From JAXMDC01 sp046349035 (GTDB taxonomy: Bacteria > Pseudomonadota > Alphaproteobacteria > Rhizobiales > Kaistiaceae): 64,000 nucleotides of DNA. The number at the start of each line of letters is the position of its first letter. The first letter of the stretch is position 1. The translations under genes were made by a program, and so were the position numbers. A model generated the notes under the pieces. The model saw only the letters and a program-made list of their open reading frames with translations. It did not search any database and was not told the origin of the DNA. The stretch covers positions 62,001-126,000 of the forward strand of contig JAXMDC010000002.1 of assembly GCA_046349035.1 (NCBI GenBank). Direction: 5' to 3'. Positions 1 through 7,584 of this stretch are shown here, piece after piece.

Positions 1-1
1 G

Positions 2-565
2 GCCGCGCGGTCGGCCCCCGCCGCGCACCGCTACGTCGCGCTGCTGCGCGGCATCAATGTCGGCGGCAACAATGTGATCCGCATGGCCGACCTCCGCGCC
101 GCGCTGGAGCGCTCCGGTCTTGCCGAGGTCGAGACGCATATCCAGAGCGGCAATGTGATGTTCTCGGCGCCGGGCGGCGATGCGGCTGGCCTCGCCAAGC
201 GCGTCGATGCGGCGCTCGCCGAGGCCTTCGCCTACGAGGCGCGTTCGGTCGTCCTCTCCGACGAGGAGATCGGCGCTGTGATCGCCGAGGCGCCGCGCGG
301 CTTCGGCACGGCGCCGGACGAATACCGCTACGATGTCGTCTTCTGCCGCCCGCCGCTGACGGCCGTGGCCGCAGCCCGTGAGATCGTCGCCAAGCCGGGC
401 GTCGACCAAGTGACCGCCGGGCGCCATGCGCTCTATTTCGTGCGCCTCAGAGCCGCGCAGACGCGGAGCAGCCTCCCCAAGATCATGGCGCTGCCGATCT
501 ACCAGCAGATGACCATCCGCAACTGGGCGACCACCGCCAAGCTCGCCGCACTGCTGCAGCGCTAG
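2..565 (+). CDS. DUF1697 domain protein (5' end outside window)
   Basis: The reading frame is open from the left edge, so the start codon lies upstream; 187 residues are visible. Near the start is YVALLRGINVGGNN, followed by the segment IQSGNVMF and a C-terminal stretch KIMALPIYQQMTIRNW, all hallmarks of the DUF1697 family (YVALLRGINV...QSGNV). A GTG at 74 is in frame but lies after the conserved N-terminal motif, so it is not the true start. The family is widespread in bacteria and its biochemical role is unknown. The visible length is close to the family's usual 170-190 residues, so only a few codons are missing. Confidence 0.88.
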   Translation, partial: AARSAPAAHRYVALLRGINVGGNNVIRMADLRAALERSGLAEVETHIQSGNVMFSAPGGDAAGLAKRVDAALAEAFAYEARSVVLSDEEIGAVIAEAPRGFGTAPDEYRYDVVFCRPPLTAVAAAREIVAKPGVDQVTAGRHALYFVRLRAAQTRSSLPKIMALPIYQQMTIRNWATTAKLAALLQR

Positions 566-641
566 GATCGGCCACGCCCCTTGCCGCTGCCGGGAAAGCG
601 CTGCATTGCTGGCGCTCTCGGAAGCAGGAGAGGGGGCAAGC

Positions 642-1100
642 ATGCGGACGGCATGGCGATGGGCGAGCGCCGCACTCTTCCTCGCCGCCGCGTCTCCGGC
701 CTTCGCCGATGCCTGGGACGACCTCGCCGCCCGCATAGTTGCCGAAAAGGGCGCAACCCGCCTCAACCGCTTCGACGTTCGCGGCGAACCGACGATCCTG
801 ATGGAGCAGAAGGGCATCGCCGGCAACGTCTCGCTGGTCGTCGCCGACGGCACCGCCGATCTCTCCTATCAACTCGCCAGCAATGCCAGGCCCGGCGAGG
901 CGGTGTTCGCGCTGATGGCCGACACCGCGACGCTGGTTATCGGCGCCGCCGCGCCGGCGATCCTCGATAATCTCCGCCGCTGCTACGAGGCGGTGACGCG
1001 CGATCCCTCCGGCGTTGCCGGCAGCAGCGCGCCCGGCCTCAGCGTCGATTGCATCCTCGTCCCCGGCGGGCGGCTGATCTTCATCATCGGCCGCGGCTAG
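642..1100 (+). CDS. Putative secreted protein, unknown function
   Basis: 152 residues. The N-terminus has a charged start, a hydrophobic alanine/leucine core and a probable signal peptidase site after AFA near residue 22, so export to the periplasm is expected. The start ATG at 642 follows a purine-rich AGGAGAGGGGG ribosome site; the frame is open further upstream but without such a site. Two cysteines (114 and 137) could form a disulfide in the periplasm. I do not recognise the family. It lies 76 bases behind the DUF1697 gene and converges on the aquaporin gene. Confidence 0.7.
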   Translation: MRTAWRWASAALFLAAASPAFADAWDDLAARIVAEKGATRLNRFDVRGEPTILMEQKGIAGNVSLVVADGTADLSYQLASNARPGEAVFALMADTATLVIGAAAPAILDNLRRCYEAVTRDPSGVAGSSAPGLSVDCILVPGGRLIFIIGRG

Positions 1101-1124
1101 CCACCCGCCGGGCGGCGGGAGCGG

Positions 1125-1835
1125 CTAGCGCTTCTTGGCCGGCGCGGCGAGTGTGCCGTTGGCGAAGAGGAAGCCGGCCGCCGCGGCGCCGATCAGCGGC
1201 GCGAGGATGAACAGCCACACCTGGCCGAGCGCTCCGGGATTGCTGCCGACGCCGACGATCGCCGGTCCGAGCGAGCGCGCCGGGTTGACCGACACGCCGG
1301 TCACATTGATGCCGACGATGTGGATCGCCGTCAGCGTCAGGCCGATGGCGAGGCCGGCGAGGTGGCTCGGCGCGCCCTCCTGGGTGACGCCGAGAATGCA
1401 CACCAGGAACAGGAACGTCGCGACCGCCTCGAACACCAACGCCGAGGTCAGACCGTAGGCGCCGAGATAGCCGGTGCCCCAGCCGTTCTGGCCGAGGCCG
1501 CCGTTCCAGCCGGACGCCTTGCCGGAGAGGATCAGATAGAGGACGGCGGCGCCGGCGAGCGCGCCGAGCACCTGGGCGATCACGTAGAGGACGAAGTCGT
1601 TGAGGCTCATGCGGCCGGCGAGCAGCACGCCGAGGCTGACCGCCGGGTTTACATGGCAGCCCGACACCGGCCCGATGCCGTAAGCCATGGCGACGATGGC
1701 GAGCCCGAAAGCGAAGGAAATCCCGAGGATATCGATGGCGGTGGCGCCCGTCCCCATGCCGCCAATGACCGCGGCGCCACAACCGATCAGGACCAGCGCG
1801 AATGTGCCGATGAACTCGGCGATGCCTTTCTGCAT
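1125..1835 (-). CDS. aqpZ: Aquaporin (MIP family)
   Basis: 236 residues with six hydrophobic segments, the usual size of AqpZ. It forms a tetrameric inner-membrane channel for water. Both half-helix motifs are present: NPA at 63-65 and NPAR at 184-187. By alignment in the head with E. coli AqpZ, the selectivity filter has Phe43, His172 and Arg187, as expected for a water channel, while the fourth position is Val181 rather than Thr. The first motif reads SGCHVNPAVS instead of the usual SGGHxNPAVT. The gene converges on the 642-1100 gene and is divergent from the small membrane protein at 1950. Confidence 0.93.
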   Translation of the reverse strand: MQKGIAEFIGTFALVLIGCGAAVIGGMGTGATAIDILGISFAFGLAIVAMAYGIGPVSGCHVNPAVSLGVLLAGRMSLNDFVLYVIAQVLGALAGAAVLYLILSGKASGWNGGLGQNGWGTGYLGAYGLTSALVFEAVATFLFLVCILGVTQEGAPSHLAGLAIGLTLTAIHIVGINVTGVSVNPARSLGPAIVGVGSNPGALGQVWLFILAPLIGAAAAGFLFANGTLAAPAKKR

Positions 1836-1949
1836 GGTATTCCCCCGAACTCTGGCGCCGACGATTCGGACGCCGCCGCCGAGGCTACGGCAGGACTGCC
1901 GGCGAAGTCACGGATCGGCGAAACCGGCGTCGGGAGAGTGGAGAGCCGC

Positions 1950-2321
1950 ATGTCCCTCACCACACTGGAACGTGTCGACGAGCCGCTGGCGCCGGGCCAT
2001 GTCTTCGCCCGCCGCCTCGCCTTCAACCTCGTCATCTTCCTGACGGCGATGGCGCTGTCGCTGCTTGCCGGCATGGCCGGCTACCACGCCTTCGAGGGGC
2101 TCTCCTGGCTCGACGCCTTCGCCAGCGCCGCGATGATCCTCTCCGGCATGGGCCCGTTCGGCGAACTGCATAGCACCGCCGGCAAGCTCTTTGCCGGCTT
2201 CTACGCGCTCTATTCCGGGCTGTTCTTCATCGCCAGCACCGGCCTGCTGCTGGGGCCTTTGTTCCACCGCATCATGCACCGCCTGCACATGCCGGACGAC
2301 GCGGACGAGGCGGGGAAGTAG
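1950..2321 (+). CDS. Small two-helix membrane protein, possible ion channel subunit
   Basis: 123 residues with two membrane segments (about 25-45 and 84-104). Between them is a loop with the motif SGMGP and the stretch GKLFAGFYALYSG, a layout like the outer helix-pore loop-inner helix of two-TM potassium channels; the canonical TxGYG filter is missing, so a channel role is only an inference. The C-terminus is short, with HRIMHRLH followed by acidic residues. The ATG at 1950 is chosen because the frame upstream runs antisense through the aquaporin gene. Similar small proteins are annotated as hypothetical in rhizobia. Confidence 0.72.
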   Translation: MSLTTLERVDEPLAPGHVFARRLAFNLVIFLTAMALSLLAGMAGYHAFEGLSWLDAFASAAMILSGMGPFGELHSTAGKLFAGFYALYSGLFFIASTGLLLGPLFHRIMHRLHMPDDADEAGK

Positions 2322-2342
2322 GGCAAGTCGGGGTGCCCTCCC

Positions 2343-2400
2343 AAAAAAAGGGCCGCCCGTGACTGCCTGAGCGGACCAGGCCGGCAGCCACGGGCGGGCG
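2343..2400 (-). terminator. Rho-independent terminator of the 2437-3204 gene
   Basis: Read on the minus strand, a 13-pair stem (GCCCGTGGCTGCC with GGCAGTCACGGGC, one G-U pair) closes a loop of about 15 bases and is followed within five bases by seven T residues (A run at 2344-2350 on the plus strand). Confidence 0.8.
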
Positions 2401-2436
2401 CGGAGCGACGGCTCGCGTCGCGCCGAAGAGAGAGGG

Positions 2437-3204
2437 TTAGCGGGCGCCGGCGACGCGGCGAACGCGCGTCTGCGGCTTGGCGGTGGGGAGCACGCGGGCG
2501 ACCATCGCCGGCTTCGGCGGCGCCACCGGACGCGGCTGGGAGTTGGTGAAGAGCTTCTCCGGCAGCCCCTCGGCCTCAAGGCGCGCGGCCTTCTGGGCGG
2601 CGGCGTTGTCGCCTCGCACGTTGGCGAAGACGATCCCGGGATAGTTGACGATCTGCGAGACGAGGCCGTAGCCGCGGCGCGGCGAGAGCATGCCGAAGGC
2701 GTTGACGCCGGGATGGTTGGCCGGGTCGTGCGCGCAGACGTCCTTGATCGTCTTCTCGATCTGGACGCGGAGCCACACATGCAGCTCGGCGCGCTCGCCC
2801 TCGCACTCGCCGTCGATCCGGCCCTTCGGCAGGCGGCACGTCGCCGCCATCGGCTCGACGCCGGTAAAGCCGAGGCCCTTGAGGATCGTCTGCAGCGCCA
2901 GCGCCTTCTGCTGGCTGTTGCCGAGACCGCGCAGGAACGCGCGGGCCGGGCTGTCCCAGTTGTTGCGGCGGGAGTTGGCCATCTTGCGGGCGACGAGGTT
3001 CTGCGCCGCCGCGACGAGATCCCAGCCGGTCTTGCGGCTCATCTTGAGGCGCATCACCGCGTCGCCGAGCGTCCGCACGCCATCGAGCGAGGTTTCGCGC
3101 GTCCGCGGCAGGCGCTGCGCTGCCGGCAGGGAGTAGAAATAGACGCCGGCGACCGCCAGGCCGGCAAGGATCAGCACTGCGCTGAGAGAGATCACACCCA
3201 ACAT
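2437..3204 (-). CDS. Membrane-anchored protein with a degenerate transglutaminase-like core
   Basis: 255 residues. An N-terminal membrane segment (about 5-27) anchors the protein; the rest is probably periplasmic. Residues 86-115 (GNSQQKAL followed by a helix ending LKGLGFTG) and the later LHVWLRV (His142) followed by Asp160 match the order of the bacterial transglutaminase-like fold, in which a Cys starts the helix and His and Asp complete the triad. Here the position of the catalytic Cys is Ser97, so enzyme activity is doubtful. The tail after residue 225 is rich in Pro and Arg. Family assignment is an inference from motif order. It stands alone, with a strong terminator behind it. Confidence 0.65.
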   Translation of the reverse strand: MLGVISLSAVLILAGLAVAGVYFYSLPAAQRLPRTRETSLDGVRTLGDAVMRLKMSRKTGWDLVAAAQNLVARKMANSRRNNWDSPARAFLRGLGNSQQKALALQTILKGLGFTGVEPMAATCRLPKGRIDGECEGERAELHVWLRVQIEKTIKDVCAHDPANHPGVNAFGMLSPRRGYGLVSQIVNYPGIVFANVRGDNAAAQKAARLEAEGLPEKLFTNSQPRPVAPPKPAMVARVLPTAKPQTRVRRVAGAR

Positions 3205-3708
3205 GACTGGCCTCAGGTACTTGTTGGTCGACGAATTGTTCGTCGGTATGCCGCTGCTTCTTCGACCGCATTAAGAGATCGATAGCGCTGACCATAGCCT
3301 GTTGCTGGCGGGAATGGCGGCCTTTTCTGTATTTGCGCCGTTAAAACCTGCGTTCACCATCAATAGACAAGGTGAATTCCGACGATTGTTAGGATTGACC
3401 GCGGAAATGCCCGGCCGATTGTGGCGCGGCGCTTACCGGCGCGGAGTGGCGATCTGTCCAGCACAATGAGCAACGAGCGGGGCAGCCCAGACTCCCTGAG
3501 CATGAGCATGAGCAACTCGACGTTTCCGCCATTTTGACGGGGGGGCAGTGATCTCGATGAGCAACTCAGGATTCCGCCACTTCTCCTCAAGCCCCTCGGG
3601 GGGAGCCTCGAAATGGCGGAAACGTCGAGTTGCTCATGCTCACGTGCTCAAGTGTTCGCCCCCACTTACTCATTGCTCAAGGTGTCCAGGTGAGCGCCTC
3701 GCCCAGCG
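3205..3708. other. Intergenic region carrying an IS-like inverted repeat
   Basis: 504 bases without a supported gene. The first 160 bases are comparatively AT-rich and probably hold the promoter of the 3204 gene. The remainder is dominated by the repeat element at 3467-3680. The short open frames here (3360-3590 minus, 3548-3814 plus) run through the repeat arms and have no recognisable content. Confidence 0.7.
3467..3680. repeat. Nested inverted repeats resembling insertion sequence ends
   Basis: Bases 3504-3534 and 3611-3641 are perfect 31-base inverted copies (core GAGCAACTCGACGTTTCCGC), separated by 76 bases. A degenerate third copy in the left-arm orientation sits at about 3556-3583 (ATGAGCAACTCAGGATTCCG). 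Weaker outer repeats follow the same theme: TGAGCAACGAG at 3468 and, inverted, TTGAGCAATGAG ending at 3680. Multiple subterminal repeats are typical of IS21-family ends, so this may be a solo or internally deleted element; no transposase is present. The family name is an inference. Confidence 0.6.
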
Positions 3709-4704
3709 CTACGCCCGCGCGCCGACCAGGGCGGCGAGCCGCCGCGTCCGCTCGCGCTCGTGCCGCCAGCGGGTGCTCGGCGAGAAGCGGGCGCGGAGCC
3801 GGTGGCTGAAATAGTGCCGCTGCTTGAACGGCCAGGTCCAGTCGAGCGGCCGCGCGAAGGCGGCGAACGGCGTATCGGCGAGCGCCTCGACATAGTGGCG
3901 GTTGAAACGGCGGTCGCCGACGGCGCAGCGGTGGTCCCACGGTTTGCGGCGCCCGGAGAAGTGGAGGATGGCGGTGTCGACTGCCACCCGCTCCGACACG
4001 TGGTGCATCGTGTTCCAGCGGAACGGCAGGCTCTGCCAGCGTCCCGCGGCGACCGCGTTGAGGAGCCCCTGATCGGCGAACAGCGGCAGGAATCCGGTGC
4101 GGTATCGCGCCAGCGCCGCATCGAGAAAGCCGTCGGCGAAGGTCGCTTGCCAGTCGAAGAGGAGGACGCCGGCGTTGAAATAGGGCGCGCCGGGGCCGAG
4201 GCCGATCTCGGCCTTGTTGGCGGCGGCGGCCGGGTCGAACCACTCCATCATCCCGACATCCGGCACGGCGCCGAACGGCTTGCCGGCGAGGTCTGCGGCA
4301 AGCAGCGGGCGGAGCGACTCCAGCACCAGCGTGTCGGCGTCGAGATAGAGCACCCGCCTGTAATCGGCTCCGATCACACGCGGCAGGACGAGCCGCATCA
4401 ACGTCGCCCGGCTGATGCCGCGCCCGAAGTCGCCGTCCGGCAGGTCCGACACATCGGCCTCGACCAGCCAGGCGCGCGTGCCGTGCCGCCGCTGAAAGAC
4501 GGCCATGGCGTCGCGGTCGGCAGCGCTTGCGCCGTGGCAGGCGATGATGAGATCGGCGCCGGCGACATCGCCGTTCCGCTCGACCGAGCGCATCGCCATC
4601 GCCGCCGCCGGCAGCCAGCCGGCATCGCAGCAGGTGACGACGGCATCGCGGGGAGGGGGGCTGGATGGCGATGACGGCATGGTCGCTGCCAGGACGGCAG
4701 ACAA
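3709..4704 (-). CDS. Glycosyltransferase family 8
   Basis: 331 residues. GT8 enzymes transfer sugars from nucleotide sugars with retention of configuration, often in LPS outer core or capsule synthesis. The metal-binding DxD motif is YLDADTLV (DAD 122-124). Further family blocks are FNAGVLLFDW (177-186), FADQGLLNAV (209-218) and the late HFSGRRKPW (248-256), which contributes a metal-binding His. The first 20 residues are low in conservation, so the internal Met9 (4680) could be the true start. It is cytoplasmic with no signal peptide. The nearby heptose cluster makes an LPS role plausible, but the acceptor cannot be read from sequence. Confidence 0.87.
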   Translation of the reverse strand: MSAVLAATMPSSPSSPPPRDAVVTCCDAGWLPAAAMAMRSVERNGDVAGADLIIACHGASAADRDAMAVFQRRHGTRAWLVEADVSDLPDGDFGRGISRATLMRLVLPRVIGADYRRVLYLDADTLVLESLRPLLAADLAGKPFGAVPDVGMMEWFDPAAAANKAEIGLGPGAPYFNAGVLLFDWQATFADGFLDAALARYRTGFLPLFADQGLLNAVAAGRWQSLPFRWNTMHHVSERVAVDTAILHFSGRRKPWDHRCAVGDRRFNRHYVEALADTPFAAFARPLDWTWPFKQRHYFSHRLRARFSPSTRWRHERERTRRLAALVGARA

Positions 4705-4762
4705 GCCGCAACGCTGTCAAGCAAGGCCCGGGGGCTTGCGACCGCCGCCCCCAGGAAAAGCG

Positions 4763-5365
4763 CTACCGCCGCCGCCCCGCCGCCTCGTCGGCATAGGCCT
4801 TGGCGAAGGCGTCGCGCTCGGCCTTGAGGCCGTCGGCGTGGACCTGATCGACCTGCGCCGGCAGTTTGGCGATCGTGCCGAGATTGGCGATCATCAGCGC
4901 CGCCACCTGCGGGCCGATGGCGAAGGGGTTGAAGTCGCGGCTCTCCAGCGCCGAGGCCACCTGTTCGTGCGCCGCAGCGGCGAAGAAGCGCATCATCAGC
5001 GGGTTGTCGTCGAGGCGGGCGGCAACGTCGCCGTTCGCTCCCGACTTCGGCGCGCTGATGCCGATCTTCACGCGCACCGCGTCGCTGCCCTCGGGCGAAA
5101 GGTCGAGGGTGATCCGCAGGAGTTCGTTCCGCTCGCGGCGGAACACCCAGGCGACCCGCTGCGGCTCGCGGGCCTCGGTGGTGGCGTCGTCGAAGGAGCT
5201 GTTCATCACCGCCGCCGGCGGCTGGGTCCGCCCGAGGATCTGCCGCGCCGCGGCGAGGCTCATCGGATAGACGCGGCTCTCCGGCTGCGGCCAGAGCGCG
5301 AGGACCATGGTGGCGGCCAGGATGGTGACGACGGCGCCAAGGCCGAGGAGGAGGCGCTTGATCAT
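4763..5365 (-). CDS. Membrane-anchored protein, unknown function
   Basis: 200 residues with one N-terminal membrane segment (about 5-25) and a soluble, probably periplasmic domain. The C-terminal 50 residues are helical and charged. I do not recognise a family. It overlaps the upstream lipoprotein gene by four bases (ATGA at 5362-5365), so the two are translationally coupled and probably work together at the envelope. Confidence 0.75.
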   Translation of the reverse strand: MIKRLLLGLGAVVTILAATMVLALWPQPESRVYPMSLAAARQILGRTQPPAAVMNSSFDDATTEAREPQRVAWVFRRERNELLRITLDLSPEGSDAVRVKIGISAPKSGANGDVAARLDDNPLMMRFFAAAAHEQVASALESRDFNPFAIGPQVAALMIANLGTIAKLPAQVDQVHADGLKAERDAFAKAYADEAAGRRR

Positions 5366-5931
5366 CGCCGCGCCGCCGTGCCGGGCTTGTCGTTGACGTT
5401 GAACTGGACACCGCTTTCCAGGCCCCCGCGCTGCACGTCGCAGACCGTGTCGCGCATCGGCCGGGCGACGCGCTTGATGTCGAAGCTGCGGCCTTCCAGG
5501 AGCGAAGCCACCAGCTCCTCGATCGCCGGGCGGACCGGCTGGCGAAGCGCCGGGCGGCGATAGGTCTGCGTGCCGTCATAGGCCTCGTGGCCGCTCGAAT
5601 CCTTGGAGACGGCGATGTCGATCTTGGTGCGCTTCTCGCCGAGCGCCGTCAGGCTGGCGGTGAAGGACAGCATCTCCTGGCCGCTCGACGTGATCCGCCA
5701 GGTCACCGAGCGGTCCATCTCGCCGACCGCATTGGCATGGATGAGGATGCCGCACTGGCGGGTGAAAATGAATTCGCTGAGGTCGCCCTTGAGCAGGCGA
5801 TCGTAAGCATCGTGCGTGCCGACGGCGAATTGGCCCTCCGGCAACGGCGGCTCGCCGCCACAAGCGGAGAGCAGCGGCAGCACGGCGACAGCGACAAAAG
5901 CAGCACGGTGGGCAGCACGGGGAAGGCGCAT
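5362..5931 (-). CDS. Putative lipoprotein, unknown function
   Basis: 189 residues. The N-terminus is a lipoprotein signal with lipobox LLSAC (Cys24), giving a lipid-anchored envelope protein. Two further cysteines, in RQCGILIH and TVCDVQRG, could pair. It is the first gene of a two-gene operon with the membrane-anchored protein at 4763-5365, which begins inside its stop codon. No family recognised. No promoter could be assigned in the 213-base gap to hldE, which also contains a palindromic repeat. Confidence 0.75.
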   Translation of the reverse strand: MRLPRAAHRAAFVAVAVLPLLSACGGEPPLPEGQFAVGTHDAYDRLLKGDLSEFIFTRQCGILIHANAVGEMDRSVTWRITSSGQEMLSFTASLTALGEKRTKIDIAVSKDSSGHEAYDGTQTYRRPALRQPVRPAIEELVASLLEGRSFDIKRVARPMRDTVCDVQRGGLESGVQFNVNDKPGTAARR

Positions 5932-6047
5932 GGCGACGACCTCGGTTCAGCCAAGCGTTGTACCCCGCCGCCGCCTAAAGGCAGGGTAAACCGATCCGTC
6001 AAATGCGACTCAAATTGGCGGGACCTGGCGGCGCCTCCGACCGCTCA

Positions 6048-6122
6048 CACCGGCGAAAGCCGGTGTCCAGCTGAAGTCCGCTGCGCTGGTTGAGGGGAAC
6101 TGGGTCCCGGCTTTCGCCGGGA
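6048..6122. repeat. REP/BIME-like pair of palindromes
   Basis: Two hairpins that are inverted copies of each other: 6048-6065 (CACCGGC, loop GAAA, GCCGGTG) and 6105-6122 (TCCCGGC, loop TTTC, GCCGGGA). They share the core CCGGCGAAAGCCGG and lie 40 bases apart. This is the layout of dispersed intergenic REP-type elements common in alphaproteobacteria. It sits between the 3' end of hldE and the start of the lipoprotein operon. Confidence 0.65.
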
Positions 6123-6144
6123 CGAGCGGTGAGGGCCAGCCCCC

Positions 6145-7584
6145 CTACCGCCCCATCCCCTTGATCGTCGCGCTGGTGCTGTGCCCCGGCAGCAGCGGCA
6201 GCAGTTCGACCCGCCCGCCGGCGGCTTCGACCGCGGCGGCGCCGGCGATGGCGCGGCCCTCGTAGTCGGCGCCCTTGAAGAGGACGTCGGGGAGGAGGTC
6301 GCCGATCAGCGCCTCCGGGGTGTCCTCGTCGAAGACGACGACGAGATCGACGAAGCGGAGGGCGGCAAGGACGGCGGCGCGGGTCGCCGCGTCCTGCACC
6401 GGCCGGCCGGGGCCCTTCAGGCGCTTCACCGACGCGTCGCCATTGACGCCGACGATCAGGCGGTCGCAGCGCCGCGCCGCCTGCTCCAGCGAGAAGAGAT
6501 GGCCCTGATGCAGAAGGTCGAAGCAGCCGTTGGTGAAGCCGACCTTCAGCCGCTCGCTCTTCCAGCGCCGCGCCGTCTCGGCCGCGTCGGCGGCTTCGGC
6601 GATGCCGGCGACGCGGGCGGCGCCGAGCGCCTGGCGCAGCTCCTGCGGCGAGACGGTGGCGGTGCCGGGCTTGGCGACGACGATGCCGGCGGCGGCGTTA
6701 GCCAGGCGGACCGCGTCGGCCATCGGCACGCCGACGGCAAGCGCGGTCGCCAGCGTTGCGATTACTGTGTCGCCGGCGCCGGTGACGTCGAAGACGCGGA
6801 GCGCGGCGGCGCGGACATGCAGCGGCTCGGCCTCGGTGCGGGTGACGAGCGTCATCCCGGCTTCGCCGCGGGTGAGCAGCACGCCCTCGATCTCGGAGCG
6901 TTCCAGGAGCGCCCGGCAGGCGGTGACCGCCGCCTCGTCGCTGTCGGCGCGGATGCCGGAGAGCTGCGCCATCTCCTCGATGTTGGGGGTGATGAGGCTC
7001 GCGCCGGCAAAGGCCGCGGCGTCCGCCTTCTTGGGGTCGATCACGACGGGCTTCCCCGCCGCCCGCGCCGCAGCGACGATGCCGGCGATGCACTCGCGGT
7101 CGAGGACGCCCTTGGCGTAATCGGAAAGGACGACGATGTCGCTCTCGCCGAGCGCCGCGCGGGCTCCGGCGACGATCTCGGCGCGGATCGACGGCGATGC
7201 CGGCCGCGTGCTCTCGGCATCGACCCGCAGCAGCTGATGCCAGCCGGCGAGGTAGCGCGTCTTCACCGTCGTCGGCCGCCCGGGGTCGGGGACGAAGCGC
7301 GGCGTCAGGCGGTGGAAGCCGGCGCAGAGGCCGAGCAGTTCGTCGGCGTCCTCGTCCTTGCCGCTGAGCGCCACCAGCGTCACCGCCGCGCCATAGGCGA
7401 GGATGTTGGCGGCGACATTGCCGGCACCGCCGAGATGCATCCGCGAGCCGCCATAATGCAGCACCGGCACCGGCGCCTCGGGCGAGACGCGCGAGACGCG
7501 GCCCTCGACGAAACGGTCGAGCAGCACGTCGCCCACCACGAGCGCGCTTGCATTCTTCAGCCTATCGATGACAGAAGCGTCCAT
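6145..7584 (-). CDS. hldE: Bifunctional heptose-7-phosphate kinase / heptose-1-phosphate adenylyltransferase
   Basis: 479 residues, the size of E. coli HldE (477). The N-terminal PfkB/ribokinase domain phosphorylates D-glycero-beta-D-manno-heptose 7-phosphate at O1: substrate loop LGGAGNVAANI (51-61) and anion hole with catalytic base VTGAGDT (267-273, Asp272). The C-terminal cytidylyltransferase-fold domain makes ADP-heptose: TNGCFDLLHQGH (351-362). The frame stays open to 7734 upstream, but that extension is low-complexity; Met at 7584 gives the canonical length. This start lies inside the first codons of the divergent gmhA frame, so any promoter must lie within gmhA coding sequence. Confidence 0.96.
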   Translation of the reverse strand: MDASVIDRLKNASALVVGDVLLDRFVEGRVSRVSPEAPVPVLHYGGSRMHLGGAGNVAANILAYGAAVTLVALSGKDEDADELLGLCAGFHRLTPRFVPDPGRPTTVKTRYLAGWHQLLRVDAESTRPASPSIRAEIVAGARAALGESDIVVLSDYAKGVLDRECIAGIVAAARAAGKPVVIDPKKADAAAFAGASLITPNIEEMAQLSGIRADSDEAAVTACRALLERSEIEGVLLTRGEAGMTLVTRTEAEPLHVRAAALRVFDVTGAGDTVIATLATALAVGVPMADAVRLANAAAGIVVAKPGTATVSPQELRQALGAARVAGIAEAADAAETARRWKSERLKVGFTNGCFDLLHQGHLFSLEQAARRCDRLIVGVNGDASVKRLKGPGRPVQDAATRAAVLAALRFVDLVVVFDEDTPEALIGDLLPDVLFKGADYEGRAIAGAAAVEAAGGRVELLPLLPGHSTSATIKGMGR

